Below are positions 46,301 to 58,548 of a stretch of 64,000 nucleotides of DNA, one piece after another. A program made the translations under genes and the position numbers. The notes below the pieces were generated by a model that was not told the origin of the DNA, ran no database searches, and was given only the letters and a program-made list of their open reading frames with translations. Each line of letters opens with the position of its first letter. The stretch's first letter is position 1. Location of the stretch: positions 1-64,000 of the forward strand of contig JAYKXP010000043.1 in assembly GCA_037176845.1 (NCBI GenBank), in the 5' to 3' direction. This stretch comes from Paramarasmius palmivorus. Its lineage: Eukaryota > Basidiomycota > Agaricomycetes > Agaricales > Marasmiaceae.

Positions 46301-47440
46301 ACCAGAGGAGAAACAGAGAGTGCCAGGTATAACCCTTGGCGAAGCCTAGTAATCTGTGGAAGATTTCTGAATGCTTCGCAGTTAATTCCCTCTTCCTCCG
46401 CGCTCCTGGCGACCAGGATGAACGACACAAAGCGACTAACGAAATGTTACTCACTCACTGCTGAAGAACGGAAGCCAATGCACTGGAAGTCGAAGGGAAA
46501 TCGTATCTTCCCTGGGGTGAAGTCAGCAAAATCACTCTAAGCTTCCTAATTACGCTTACCTGTAATAAGAAATTGATAAAAAAGGCTGTTGACTCAAGGT
46601 TCGTAAGGACCTTCAATACGAGGGAATTCATATCCTTCCTCGATAGGGCTCCTAGCAAGCGGAGAGCGGTATGAATGAGCCGGCAATTAGGTCTTGTTTG
46701 AAGCTCTGACGGGTGCAGCGTCGTTTCTTTCACTGGCTTGTACGAGTTGAGTTCATGCTGGAGGTTCCGTATAACGCGAGTCCAACCCCGCCTGTCGGAA
46801 AGCGTGCGGACACCTCTCTTTCAAATATCGTGTCAGCTCCCAAGCGTGAAGCGAAAAAGCCACCCTGCTCACCAATTTACCAGTCTGATCATCGAGCGTG
46901 GTCCGGGGAACGACCAAGGGAGGTACCGACACACTACCCTGTTTCTGCATGTTTCCGGTCATATTCTCCGCATGGGTGACAACGACCGCGACGTCCAGTA
47001 GTTTCGAGGCAAAAAGCAAAGCGGGGAGCGGATCCGCTGACTTTTGGTTCGGTGTTAAGGTGTTTTGGTTGTACATTATCCCCCTGAATGTGTCGTTGGT
47101 AGAAGACGCTTCGCGAAAGCCACGAAGGAGCGACAATGATGCTTCCTAGATATTCTTCTGCTCAACTGAGAAGATTTAGGGGATATTTAACACTCACTTG
47201 CAAATCCGGAGGAAGGATAATATTCCATTTTTCCTGCATCCTCATCAGTCCCGAAGCCCAAGGTAGATTCCTCACCAAAGGAAATCTCCAAGGATAAGCC
47301 TCGTCCACGAAATCCAACCCAACCTCTTTTAAGGCATGCGCGTTATCTGGCCGTCGTGCTTGAAGAGATTGAACTGACGACAAAAGCAAGAGAGTTAACA
47401 AGAGTGCTTCATCGCCAGGTCCTGCATACATACCTTCCAT
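43307..47440 (-). CDS. Large JmjC-like protein with nuclear-type N-terminal region
   Basis: About a dozen exons join in frame from ATG 47440 to TGA 43307, roughly 1,000 residues. A 55-nt intron near 46840 (GTGAGC...GAAAG) bypasses an apparent stop at 46753. The central part is Ser-rich with a nuclear-signal-like PPSKRRRIS. The C-terminal half has the layout of agaricomycete JmjC-like proteins: FPYIEDNT...SLSSDLYS, then WHFVATANVYRYHH-x3-DGFN, LLLHAGDRMY and IAHGYHFYSVFTMEN. In active JmjC enzymes the first box carries HxD/E; here it reads HHASPDG, so Fe(II) binding is doubtful although the distal His is kept. Known JmjC proteins demethylate or hydroxylate proteins; this one may be a non-enzymatic relative. 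Domain identity is by pattern memory. Confidence 0.55.
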
Positions 47441-47558
47441 GGCGGCACATGAGCGTAGTTAGAAGGCTGCCTATCTGCCTTTAAAAGCCAGCAATAGGAT
47501 TACATAAACGTGAGCGAAACTACGCTGTCTGAGAGGACACGTAAGATACGTTGGTCGT

Positions 47559-48569
47559 TCAAGTGTCCCTTTTCCAATCCAATCCAGAAGCACGTTGACC
47601 GAACACGCCTGCCAACGTTTGCCTCAACATACTGCTGAAAGTCGGAAGCTCCGGCAAGGGCATCGAGTACTGTTTTCCGAACAGTTCGAGATCTTGTATT
47701 TGTTCCGCGGATAGGGCGCCAACATACGGTTCATATGACACCTGTCTAAATCGATCACTCGAGTGATGACCGTTTTGGACACCTTGAAGGCCTTCGTATA
47801 TTTTGAAATGCAGCGCAAACGCAAAAGCTTTGCGGAGGTCAGTTAACAAAGATTTTACCATAACGGGTGCACTCACACCATGTAGCACAGCCGTTTGTAC
47901 CTGATGTGGAACACGTCGCTTTGTATTCTACACACCTATTCTCCTCGCAAAGTTCCACCTCCAGCTTAGTCACGGCTACCCCACACAGATGTCTTAAAAG
48001 CGTCAAAGTCAGCTGAGTTGCTCCATCTAAATTGACCTCCCAGTCTAGAGATGACACGTTCAGTGGCGACAGTCGCAAGGTTGAGAACCCGACATACCGT
48101 TCTCCCCGAACAGAGAAGGCAGAGCGTGTTTGTCTGGGGATATGTCCCTGAAGTATGTCTCCAAGAGCGACCTGCACGGTGGTAGGGATGTCGGAAATCA
48201 TAACGAGAACTGGAAAAGCAGTACTAACGAATCAGCTGTGTTACTCCGGCGCGCGGGAGAGCCGTTCATCTGCATCAACAGCCCAGTCAATCGCCGAATT
48301 GCTTCGTCCTTCGCTAAACACGAGTGATAGTTGCGGCACCAATCGAACTACAAGTGCGAAAGACGAACCTGCCAAAATACTCTCATACCTGTCGGCAACA
48401 GCTCTGGCATCCTCCCCTGGATACAGAGATCCTTTCATTGTATTGCCTTGAATTATATCCGCCTGGCAAACACGGGCATTAAATATCAAGGGATGAAGTT
48501 TAAGCTGAAGCAAAACCTACTCACGCGCTCATGTTCTTGCAAGGGTAGCCGAGAAGCCTGAATCGACAT
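47559..48569 (-). CDS. Unknown protein with an N-terminal coiled-coil-like helix
   Basis: Five exons, about 250 residues, from MSIQASRLPLQEHERAD (ATG 48567-48569) to GLDWKRDT and TGA at 47559. Residues ~40-70 (RYESILAAKDEAIRRLTGLL) look like an amphipathic helix. The middle has KLEVELCEENRCVEYKATC, a Cys-rich piece. The second and third introns were chosen because only that pair keeps the frame open into the 47839-48201 exon. The gene lies between the JmjC-like gene (119 bp away) and the micro-exon gene (82 bp away), all on the same strand. No family recognised. Confidence 0.5.
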
Positions 48570-48650
48570 GGATGGGATTGGTTGAAAGACAAGTCGAGGC
48601 ACAAGACGTAAGCTGTTCCATGAACTAACCTTCGTGAGAAAAACCCTAAA

Positions 48651-51600
48651 TTATTTACTCGCCTCGCATCTTTTACATCGGTCCCTCAGCTGATATGGAA
48701 AACTTTCAGCAAATCTGCCACGTTCATGTTCCTTACCGGTACATGAAGCTCAACCGGATGATCCCAAATCACAACGAAGGGCCCACAAACAATCTCTATA
48801 GCCGGATAGCCATCTTGTCTGGCATGAGGATGCACGCTGATACGCAAAAGATTGGCCGTTACTAAACGAACTGTAAGAGAACACTCCAAATCCTACTAAC
48901 AGTCATACGTCCTATATTGTCCAGCAGTAATCACATATAACCTAAGACCGTCGAACCTGTACCTCCGTACTCCAATAGTGCCTTCAAGATTCCGTCTTTC
49001 CAAGTACTATAACGAACAAAGCATTGAAATGGACCGTATGGTGAGTGTTCAACGCACCCCGAAAGCCCGTTAAAGTAAAAGCGACTGTAACAAAAGAATT
49101 CGCTTCTACTTCAGGTAGAGGATAAACAGGCAAGTCCGTGTAACTCTCCCAGTCAGCAGGCTCGAACTTGAAGCCCTTTGTGCCGACTTTAGTGCGCCCA
49201 TCATACAAGGGGACTTGAATCAAACGAGACGCGTGTCAGCAACGTCCGTTCCAATGCAACCAAACAGACACGTACTTCCTTCATCGAAAAGTCGGTACGG
49301 AGGTGCTCCATTTCGAAGAATGTTTATGCCAGATACATCCACATCAACCGAACTCCCCTCGGCAGCATTATTTGCACTCTTGCTATCTCCGGATCGTTTG
49401 GAAGGCGATGAGTAGGGCGTAGACGCGAATTTATCGCCCTCGTTTGCTAACAACATTACGAACAACAGTTAGCAACATACATGGGTAGAAGCATGAAAAA
49501 GAACCACCCACTTTTCGGGTTCCAGCCGTCCCTTTTTGTCTGAAACACCAAGGAATTTTTCCTGCCAGGAGCGTGCATCTGGTCGTCGTTGAAGAATGTC
49601 CCGAAGTTGCACTGCAATATCTTCCAATCATTCTCGATAGGTCGTACGTGGAGCTGCTTGACATAGCTCTGTCCAACTTCACGTCCCTGGGAAACAAAAC
49701 TTTGGAGGCAAACTCCGCTGAGGACGAAGACCGCATTGCGAGTGCCTTCGACACGTGGGACACGCATGCACTCCCAATTGCGAACGTATGTCGACAACGG
49801 TACCCTGACTGGGTTTCTGATGTCCTTATACGCTATAAAAAGCATTGATCGTATAAGCTTGCTATATATACCGTCAGTATAAACGAACATAAACTAGACA
49901 GACAGAAACGTACCTGCGAACCCTCGTAGTGACACTATCTCTCAAGACACCATATGACACTGGTGTAAAATCATCGAATACCCCATCTGTGTTTACATTG
50001 GGATAGCCAACAAAGTTGGCCCGCCGCAGACTAGGACGCAGGTCAGCCACACGCAGCAAGCGAAAAAACCGGTAAGAGGACCTATCAATCCAAGGCATGC
50101 TGCGGTATAAATCAACCAAATCCGAGTGAATGAGATCAGCATCAAGCAGAGGTTCGACCACCTGGTCACCGGAAGCAAGAACATCGTCGGCGTCTTCCTC
50201 ATCGTCCTCGTCCTCTTCATCGAGGAGAGCAATGGCACCGGAGAAGACGCCCACGTCCCTAAGTCGCCAAGTCAACAACCAGGGGGCGTAGAGGAATTGC
50301 ATATACATACTCTGTGGTCGTTTCGCCTCGGGAACCGCGTTGGTCACGAGTCCTATGAAATCATGGTACATTTCAGCATAAAGAAACCATCGAACAGAAG
50401 GGACACAGTACCGATCAGGTTTATTTGCAGCAGGACCACCGTCAACTGCTACAGAAGATTCACTTCAGAGGTCAAGATCAGCAGGGAATACAATTCTACA
50501 AAAAAAAAAAAACATACCCCGTCCCTGCCGAAGACTTCTGGCCTGCAGAGCGTGAGCCAGCTCCAGGTTTGGCGGACTTTGCGTTCCGGGACCCACTAAG
50601 AACATATGAGCGTCAACCAGCAAAGCGAAGCTAGTGACCGAATACCCTGTTTGAGAAGCGCCGTCTGTCCCGGATAAGGTGGCATCCGATGACCCGGTAC
50701 GCTTCTGACGTGCACGACTAACAAACAGGAATAAGGAGATGCGTAATATATATCCAACTGATCAACATACCTCGACGAAGAAGTCACTTTCTTATCAACC
50801 ACCTTGTCCTCACCAGCAGGTTCCTCCTCAAGCGACCTACATAACTAATAAGAACACGCAATACACTCAACATTAATGCTCCACTTACCCGTCAACGACC
50901 CTTTGCTCATCATCTCCTTTCGTGGATACTCCGGGCTGACCTCTACGAACGGAATAGGATTCGATATAGAATGCAAATGTCAGCAGATGAAAATATGCTC
51001 ATCGTACGATCTCCGACCTTTTTGATGCCAACCTGGTCTTCAGAAGTTCTGTGGGCGAAGGAAGGTCGTCCTCTGGGTCAGTGAGCGGGCTGGGCAACAT
51101 TCAGGGCTGAATCGACGACAGGCATCGTGAATACCGACCGGAACTCTACTCCATCCTCCGTACGCCTGTAGTAGGTGGTGTCATCAATTGAGGCCTAGGT
51201 ACAGAGAGGAGACGTCGAAACATACGAAAGGGCTTTCCCTCTACCCCGCACTGAAGGAGCCCGACCCCGGGGAACATTCTTCTTCTTGTTAGCTTCTCTC
51301 CCACGGCCACGTGTAGGCTGTGGAGTATAAACATCTTCCTCATTGCTGAACGAAAGTCGCATGAGTACAATAGCAACTGCTCGTCAGAAACTGACACTCA
51401 CGCGTCAGGTGGAGGGGACCCTTCGTTCCCCGAACCAAGACTATCAAGCCTGACCGATATTTAAATCTAATAACCAATGTAAAGTCTATCCACTCACCTT
51501 TTCAAAAGTACTGACGAATCAGCGTCAACTTGCATAGCCCAAACGGTAGGCTTTCGGCTGGCAGACATTAACAACAAAGCATACAGATAGGCAGTAAAAG

Positions 51601-52708
51601 ACATACACACGACCACTAGTCCTTCTTACAGGCGAAACGTCGTCCATAGAGACATCATCGTCGGCTTCCTTGGGCGCAGTCCTGTACAGCGCAAATAGGA
51701 CACAGAGTTTAAAAGGCGGACGATCTTCAAAGAACTCACGCATTCATCTTGCGAGGCGACAACAGGAGATCCTTCACGCGAATTTTGGACGGGGAATCGC
51801 TACAACACGATTTAAGCTTCGAAAGGTGTAAATGTAAACGCTTCACTCAACTTGGCGTCTATCTCAGACCTACGCTTCTTGTCCACAACCAGAAACGGCC
51901 TATGTAGTGTTCTCAATAATCAGAAGAGGTGACGATGGCTATACATACTCAGCAGACGCGACAGATAAACCCGTGTCAGACACTTCTGCATCCGGATCCT
52001 CGTCGGACATAGCTTCAGCCTTTGAACTATCAGAAGGCATGATGGCAGTTGAGCAACACACTTCCAGTCCAAAGGAACCACATACCGAATCTGCCCCATC
52101 GTAACAGCAGGTGATCCCCTACGCACACTGTCGGATAGCACTTGAGATAATATTACATTCAACCCGGCAACCCATACCTTGTTTTCTGCCGAGCGCCTTT
52201 GACAGTCATATTGACTTCCCTGTATAATTCCCAAGACGGTTAAAGCAGGATACCAACAGTGAAAAGGATAACGTACTCATCAGACTCTATACTCCCAAAC
52301 ATCCGAACACGAGCCTTCGGAGGCGTCTTGGGCGCAACACCAGGTCTACAATCAGATACATAGTCAATAAGCGAACAACACCTGCGACAAAGAGAGCCAT
52401 ACGCCACGGATACCACGGATGAATCACTCTCATCGTCGTCGTCCAACACAACAACCTTCGTCTTGTTTCTAAGAAGCGTCAACACGAGCTACCTCCATCC
52501 TCGCAAGGTCCACACCTTTTCTGAATAGGTCCTTCCACAGGCAACCGATCACCAGCATCTGGTACCGCACTGAACAAAACGCAGCGTAAGCTTCGATTAG
52601 GCAAGACAAACAGTCAAGGAACCTGTTTTGAACACTGCTGATGGATTTGAGCGTCATTGTTAATGAGATGAAACCGACTGCTCACCTAGTTTTTTTGGCA
52701 GGAGGCAT
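48651..52708 (-). CDS. Micro-exon protein: disordered N-terminus plus conserved C-terminal region
   Basis: Starts MPPAKKT at ATG 52706-52708, 80-90 nt after a GGTATAAATAGG box. The first ~350 residues are built from about 15 exons of 20-120 nt, almost all joined in phase 2, and are acidic/basic low complexity (VVLDDDDESDSS, FLVVDKKRRSEID, TRGRGREANKKKN). From about 50450 larger exons follow: LLDEEDEDDEEDADDV, SKLIRSMLFIAYKDIRNPVR, VRNWECMRVPRVEGTRNAVF, PLYDGRTKVGTKGFKFEPADW, YLERRNLEGTIGVRRYRFDG and a final LRDRCKRCEASK at 48651. The junctions near 51090 (a weak intron) and 50510 (a poly-T intron) are uncertain; a split into two genes is possible. The C-terminal part resembles repeated agaricomycete hypothetical proteins. 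Function unknown. Confidence 0.5.
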
Positions 52709-52788
52709 CGATACTATTGGAACTGTTAAAGAGTAGAAACGATTGTCAGCGAGTGTGCTGCTCGAAATGCAACCTATAGAGACCAACC

Positions 52789-52796
52789 TATTTATA
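52789..52796 (-). promoter_or_regulatory. TATA box of the micro-exon gene
   Basis: Minus strand reads GGGGTATAAATAGG. The spacing to the ATG at 52708 is about 80-90 nt, similar to other genes of the island. Confidence 0.6.
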
Positions 52797-53160
52797 CCCC
52801 AGCCCACAGATCTGGCATTTTGCACCCATACGGTGTTCAACGCCCCAGCACAATGACCTGCCACACCCCGCCATGGTTCTCTCGCACTATAACAAACACC
52901 AGTGTCAACGCAAACGAAAAGGAAGAGCTGTAAAACGAGGAACCAACGTGTTGTTGACCAGATGATGTAACTTCAACCACGCGGCACCCGGGTTAGATTA
53001 CATACGCCTACCCTGTCACTGTTCACCGAATAAGCACCTATCTTTCTTCACTTCATCGACATCTCTATCCCAACTCACAAACGGTTTAACGCCACGCCGA
53101 CCTCGGCCTCCGAGAACAGCATAAAAGGTTGTCACCTAACAATATGCAAGGAGACTGCAA
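52797..53160. other. Divergent intergenic region
   Basis: Lies between the minus-strand micro-exon gene and the plus-strand gene beginning near 53161. A plus-strand CATAAAAGG box (about 53120) could serve the rightward gene. No other coding sequence is convincing. Confidence 0.4.
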
Positions 53161-54399
53161 GTGAAACCACTTCTTTCAAAACTCGAACTCCACAGGAATG
53201 CTTGGTTTGAACTATCCTTACGAGAAAGCAGGTTCGTTTCACAGCACGTTGGCATAACTGAGCTTACATATGAAGTAGCCATACTTCTTGAACATCTCGC
53301 GACGGAGAGAACCTCTTCAGGAGCCATAGCCAACGCACTGGCAACCTTCGCAGACGTGCGGTTCCTCTCATGGACTTTACCCCACGCTAACCGTCTCTCA
53401 TAGGCCTTTCCTGATACATCAACAGATGTAACGACATCAGAGGCAGGGAATGGGCACACATGGCATCTTACGACGCGACAGGACGAGGGGCAACCTCCTG
53501 AAGAAATAGTATTTACGGTACAAGGGGTGATCTTGCAATGTGATTTACCACCAGTGGTTCGTCCATACGGAAGGTGATACTCTCTTTACGCTGCAATAAA
53601 CAGATACGTTTAGTTGATACTCTTCCTTGACAAGGTTTGTTTCTCCACGACATGTCCAGCAACGGGTCCTCCTCACGGGTCTCAATACTGCAACATTCTC
53701 GCGGGCATTGGATGGACTAGCACGTGTCGATAGCCTCCTACGCAAAGCCATAAGGGACAATGAAGGTCATGTAATAACCGGAAACACCGACGGCTTTACT
53801 ACAATCGACGTAGCCAATAGATACTTCACTAGCAAGAGGTTTGCGAACGACGAACATCACATAGGCTTCACCACGGACGTCGATCCCAAGGGAATACTAA
53901 ACGACCTTCGAGGGGAAGCGTTCGTACACACTGCCGATAATGTAGTAGAGTTCTATCAAAGACTGAACACCAATGGTGATCAAAGGTGAGTTATGCGCGA
54001 TTTTTCGCATTCACCACGCTGAGTCGACAACATGCAGGTTCAAAAAAATACCCCCATCGACCATAAGCGAAGGCGACATAGTGGAAGTTCAGATCACAGT
54101 CAGTCTTGTCGAGCATTCAGCGGGGAAAGGCAGAAACACGAACGTTCAGTACTTCACCAAGCTGGTCCTTAGAACGCTCACTTTGCTGGACAAATCTTAC
54201 TCAAAGGTAAGATATCCTATGGTTTTCGTAAAGCATGTATAACTTTTGTTCAAAGGTCTCCCAACCGCTTATTGCGAAGACCAACACTCGTCCAATACTC
54301 AAAAGGAAAGTGGGGTACACAGAAGAAGAGACGAAAACCGCTGAGCAGCGGATGAAACGCATGGTAATAGATACCACCACTGGTAGTCGACATTCCTAG
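53161..54399 (+). CDS. Agaricomycete repeated-family protein (RFANDExHxGF type)
   Basis: Five exons, about 320 residues; the first coding ATG is not resolved (the frame is open from 53140, so a short upstream exon is likely). The order is KPLLSKLELHRNAWFELSLR; a spliced exon with AGNGHTWHLTTRQDEGQPPE; then LARVDSLLRKAIRDNEGHVI, IDVANRYFTSKRFANDEHHI, GDIVEVQITVSLVEHSAGKG, LVLRTLTLLDKSYSK and a basic LKRKVGYTEEE tail ending at TAG 54397-54399. The VITGNTxGF...RFANDExHxGF...IxEGDIVEVQ layout recalls a multicopy agaricomycete family of unknown function. An antisense frame at 53136-53459 also looks open but overlaps these better-supported exons. Confidence 0.5.
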
Positions 54400-54552
54400 A
54401 GACCCAGCAACGCCGTGAAAGAATGTATCAACGAAAGATGAATCATGTCATTGTTCTTGTCAAAGGTCTTCTTCTCACTGTGTACTACCTACATCACGAT
54501 TCGAGGAACAGGGAATCTATTTCGACCCCCTAATGACCAGGGCGTTTTTTGT

Positions 54553-55973
54553 TCATGAACTATTGCCGCTAGTCACGGTCATACACAAACTCTGATCCCC
54601 AAGCAACGCATCCACGTCCTCCATTGACAAGTCACCAGCAGTCAAGAGTGAAGATTGCACTTCCCCTCCCGATACAGAGCAAGCATCATCGCGGTATCCC
54701 CACTTTATCCGGAGTTGAGGAGGAATGATACCAGATACGCGAAGGAAATCGTCGAAAATATGAAGATACCTAGTAAGCCTGATTAGTGACATAACAGATT
54801 AACATACTGTATCCTTACTCCAGAAAGAGATTGGCCTTGTTCAACATGTTCTCTACCGTCAAGCCGTCCGCCCCTTCGAAATCCACCAAAATTGGACCTA
54901 ACCACGGCTTTCCAACAACACTCTGCATTCCGTCTACACGAAAGGTGACATACTCGTTGACAGGCAGTCGGTTCCTTGCTCCCTGCTCGACGTATATCAC
55001 CGTGAAATACTGGAAACAGGTCGTGCCGATAAACGTCCTACGGAGGACCTTCCTTCCTGCGCTACCCCTCGATCGCGCCGGAACATAGGGTGAATAGTCG
55101 TGGCACAGCATGGACAAGTGGTCCACCTCCACCAAGCCAGGCCCCCCTCTCACAGGGAAGTGAAGCAGAGTCTATGTTACCGTGAAAACGAGTGAGCTCG
55201 CGCTTGCACCCAGAGTATCAAGAAACTTGCCTTCTTTCGGCCCTCCTGGATGTCGAATTCTTCGGCAAATAGGTTCACCCTTGCTTCAGCGAGCGCAATG
55301 TCCTTCGAGAAATACTTGGTACTCGATCAAATAGACGTGGACCAACACATACCGACATAACTGCTTGCTTTTAGGAAAGGAATGGGCATAAAGCGAAGTG
55401 GAGAAACTAGAGTTTTACTCTGTATACGTAACCTATGCCTGCTTGTTCAGCGAAACCCTCGATAAAGCCGTGAGCCACGAAAACCCGCGTATCTTGAAGA
55501 CCTTGAGGTAGCTTATGGTCCGCCAACGCACATGTATGCTTCAATCTACTTCGGAAGGCGGTTGATTGTCCGCCATTCGCGAACCATGCCGAAAGGATTC
55601 TCGTGTACCTAAACAACGCTCTGACAAGATTTGGATTAGTAGACGCCATCGGAAGTCAAACCATGCGCCCACAAACATTCAATCGTTGAGCGTACCCGAA
55701 CGGCAACCTTATCAAAATCTTCAAACTGAAACTCCTTTCTAAATATTACCCGAAGCATATTCAAGGTTACACACAAACAAAGCGAGTCAGTAAATGCACT
55801 TCATCACTACTCCTAGGCCAACACTCCTAGCGGAAAACATGAGGATGATCGACCTTCTGCCGTAAACCAAGAGGCTACAAGGATCCCTGCAAGGAAGCGA
55901 GGATGATGTGCTCGTGGGCTGGTAATTCAATTCGACATCTATCAAAGCAGCGGTACCGACGGGCGCTGAACAT
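54553..55973 (-). CDS. Unknown protein; one intron has a GC donor
   Basis: The 3' exons are firm: LAEARVNLFAEEFDIQEGRK, then RGGPGLVEVDHLSMLCHDYS through DFEGADGLTVENMLNKANLF, then YLHIFDDFLRVSGIIPPQL to a stop at 54553. The intron between the first two begins AAG|GCAAGT near 55229, a classic GC-AG intron. Exons upstream (ALFRYTRILSAWFANGGQST..., 55407-55649, and a piece near 55730) fit splice signals but their phases are ambiguous. The start is placed at the ATG at 55971-55973 (MFSARRYRCFDRCRIELPAH), about 60 nt after the TATA box at 56031. No family recognised; about 350 residues. Confidence 0.45.
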
Positions 55974-56030
55974 TTGTGCCTGTCGGAAGCAACCTTACCG
56001 ACCCTTGAGGGAGGTGCAACGCGTCCAATC

Positions 56031-56039
56031 TATTTATAT
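56031..56039. promoter_or_regulatory. TATA-like box between divergent genes
   Basis: TATTTATAT on the plus strand, GATATAAATAG on the minus strand. It lies about 60 nt from the minus-strand ATG at 55973 and 160 nt before the plus-strand ATG at 56198, so it could serve both, but suits the minus-strand gene better. Confidence 0.5.
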
Positions 56040-56197
56040 CGGACCATCAATCACAGTGGAGTGCCCCATTCAACCTTCACACTATCCTCGTAGTTGAAAT
56101 ACTGTCGCCTGTTCGCTTTCTCAGCAGATAATTCGTCTCTGACCTTCCATAAAACCCCATTCGAATCACAAAATATCTCAACTCTACACCACATACC

Positions 56198-56667
56198 ATG
56201 CAAACAAGTACGTAGAGAATACGCAGTATGCCTGACCTTGTCAGCCACAGTGGCTCATCAATTCATACAGTTTCTACCTACATCGCTCGTCAGCTCAACA
56301 CCATGTCCTACCCTCAAAAACAGGCGGTACGCACCCTAGTAGAAATGCTCATCATAACAGGTAAACACTCAACTCATAGAAGGCTGATGACCTCTAACAT
56401 ACTTCATCACCGCTAGGTACACCCGATACTGGCATCAAAGAGATCCTCGCCGCAACGACTTTCATGTCAGATCTTCTTGTCGAAAGTGAGTCGGAGGAAG
56501 AGGATCAAGATGCCTCCATGTGGATCAACGACAACACGTCCAACGAGGCATCCAGCGACGAGGATACTTCTGACACCAAAGAAAGCTCGGCCGACGGAGA
56601 AGACACCGACGAAGAGTCCTCGGGGTCGGGATCTGATATGGACATATCCGTCGCGTCATTGGACTAA
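56198..56667 (+). CDS. Small protein with a strongly acidic C-terminus
   Basis: Three exons: ATG 56198 (MQTST), a short 33-nt intron, then SYPQKQAVRTLVEMLIITGT and, after a 56-nt intron, a C-terminal 65 residues that are nearly all Asp, Glu, Ser and Thr (ESESEEEDQDASM ... GSGSDMDISVASLD). Acidic tails of this kind occur in histone chaperones and transcription regulators, but no fold can be assigned. The first intron is unusually short, so the start could instead be the ATG at 56228. The gene is divergent from the gene ending at 54553. About 130 residues. Confidence 0.45.
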
Positions 56668-57033
56668 TTAACTTCATTCGTAACGAGAGGTTTCTGTCTG
56701 TACACTGTTTGTGATAGATATACCATAGAAAAAATGTGCGCTCTCAAGTCCTCCCCATGCTATGAACCGTACTCGGCGTAAAAGGAATACATATACATCA
56801 CAAAAGAGAAGAGTCGACTATGGAATATACATTGTCAGTCGGGCACGCCACGTTCACTGAACGTCGGCTGATCATCCGAACAAAAATGATCCTATTACAT
56901 CGACTAAAGGAACGACTACCACAGGTTAGATGTTTCCCAAGCGAGCACTGAACAAGATACAACCAGGGCTACCGTGCTTGACTAGACAACACCGGTCTAT
57001 TACAACGGGCCAGATACTAATCCTAAATCGCAC

Positions 57034-58160
57034 TTATACTACTTTGTCACCCAACGAACCAAATGGGACCATCTGGGGATCCCTATCTTCATCCGCGCCG
57101 GAAAGGTCATCTATAACTGGAAACGTAATTCAGGTATATGACTGACTGGAAAAACAGAGACGTACCTGAAAGGGCTGAACTGTACAGTTCCCATCCACGC
57201 AGGATGTCCAAGTCGAGGTATTGAGCAAGCTCACCCCTGATCCAGACGACGGCACAGTGATCGTATAGCGTGTTCATCAGTTCCCCCTCAGCTTCCTTTT
57301 CGCCCAGCATATGTCCTTCCATTCTGACCGTTTCAGCAGCCCACAAACGCGAAGTACTGATCTTCGACAAATCCAGCTCCTGTGCCACGTCTCCGCCTGG
57401 ACACACCAAAATCGCAGAGGAGTAGTCTTGCAAAGACGCTTCCTGAACGGAGGTGCCAATAGATGACGAAATAAGACCGAAATTGCGTCGAAAACGAGTC
57501 GTAAGAAGCGGAAGCGAAGGAAACAGACGCTGGGTCTGCACGGCAAAATGCTAAGAAAAACTTTAGAATAGAATATGTAGCTAACAGAGAGCAATACACG
57601 TACGGCGTATTTCTGAAGAAGAACCATCTCCAGTTGATGAACGCTACTGTGATATTTCGCACCTCGAATAGAGCCTAGCACCCCGCTAGATGTTTTGGGA
57701 TAAGCTTCGACCACGCGGTTGACGAATTCCATGTGAACTGGTAGGAGAACATGCAGAAGGGTGTCCTGAGGTGCACTAGGAAAAGCCATTACGCTGACTC
57801 GACCCAGCACTAACTGGACTTTATAGTATTCGAGGGCCAAACTTCTCCAAACGGACACAAACTAAGTGTAATCCAAACCAGTGCTCCAGATGTAAACGAT
57901 GCACAAGGTACTGTCCATTTCCCGCTGATGCTGTCACATATGTTCATACTCGTGCAATACAGCTTTAGAAAAATAGGTTAGGTCACCATATGGTCCAAGA
58001 AGAATAAACAGGCGCACCTTGCACCTCGGACATCGAACAACAATATAACCATCCGAATAGCCAAGATTACACAAATCGCCTGCCCGTCCAAAACGAATAT
58101 TCCACAAAATCGATCCGCCATCCTCTTTTCGCTCCAGGAACGGGAACAAACGGGTAACCA
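57034..58160 (-). CDS. Unknown protein, 5' exons unresolved
   Basis: The 3' part is clear: an exon with YYKVQLVLGRVSVMAFPSAP through HSSVHQLEMVLLQKYA, intron, HFAVQTQRLFPSLPLLTTRF through LDLDILRGWELYSSALS, intron, and VIDDLSGADEDRDPQMVPFG to TAA at 57034. Upstream, 58160-57934 is coding-like in two overlapping frames: one gives YIVVRCPRCK (a CxxC pair), the other gives GYPFVPVPGAKRGWRIDF and VRLFILLGPYGDLTYFSKAV. The second resembles an agaricomycete family from memory. Whether these are 5' exons of this gene or a separate small gene is not settled. The frame of the 57858 exon has no ATG at its start, so an upstream exon is needed. Confidence 0.4.
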
Positions 58161-58450
58161 CTGTTCAATGACCCTGAAACCTAAACCATATTGACCTTCT
58201 CTGCGACGGTATAACCCATTACTCCCCTCGCAAGAACGAACCGAAACTCAACATTCGGCAGACACCCCAATCACAGATAAGAAATCAGATAGCTTGCGCG
58301 GGTGGAAACAGAATGAAGGTGTCGAGTTGTGAACCGAGAAAGGTGGATGCCTGTGTACCACGTGTATCATGTAAATCTACCTGACTAAGTCCACACGCCA
58401 CTCACTGCTTCCGAATCCAGCTAGAGCGGATCCTTCAACTTCCAAGATGC

Positions 58451-58458
58451 TATATTTA
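58451..58458 (+). promoter_or_regulatory. TATA box of the gene at 58549
   Basis: GCTATATTTATGG, 91 nt before the ATG at 58549. Spacing is similar to other TATA boxes of the island. Confidence 0.55.
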
Positions 58459-58548
58459 TGGCGTCGACCGCCGCAGAATAGGTCATCCAAAGCAACACAT
58501 CATACAAACCATCTTCGTCGCGCACCGCAGTAACCCAAACACAACACT

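Noticed and set aside
53136..53459. Minus-strand frame of 107 codons opposite the 53161 gene
   Set aside because: Looks fairly coding, but the plus-strand exons join through several splice sites into a longer conserved-looking protein.
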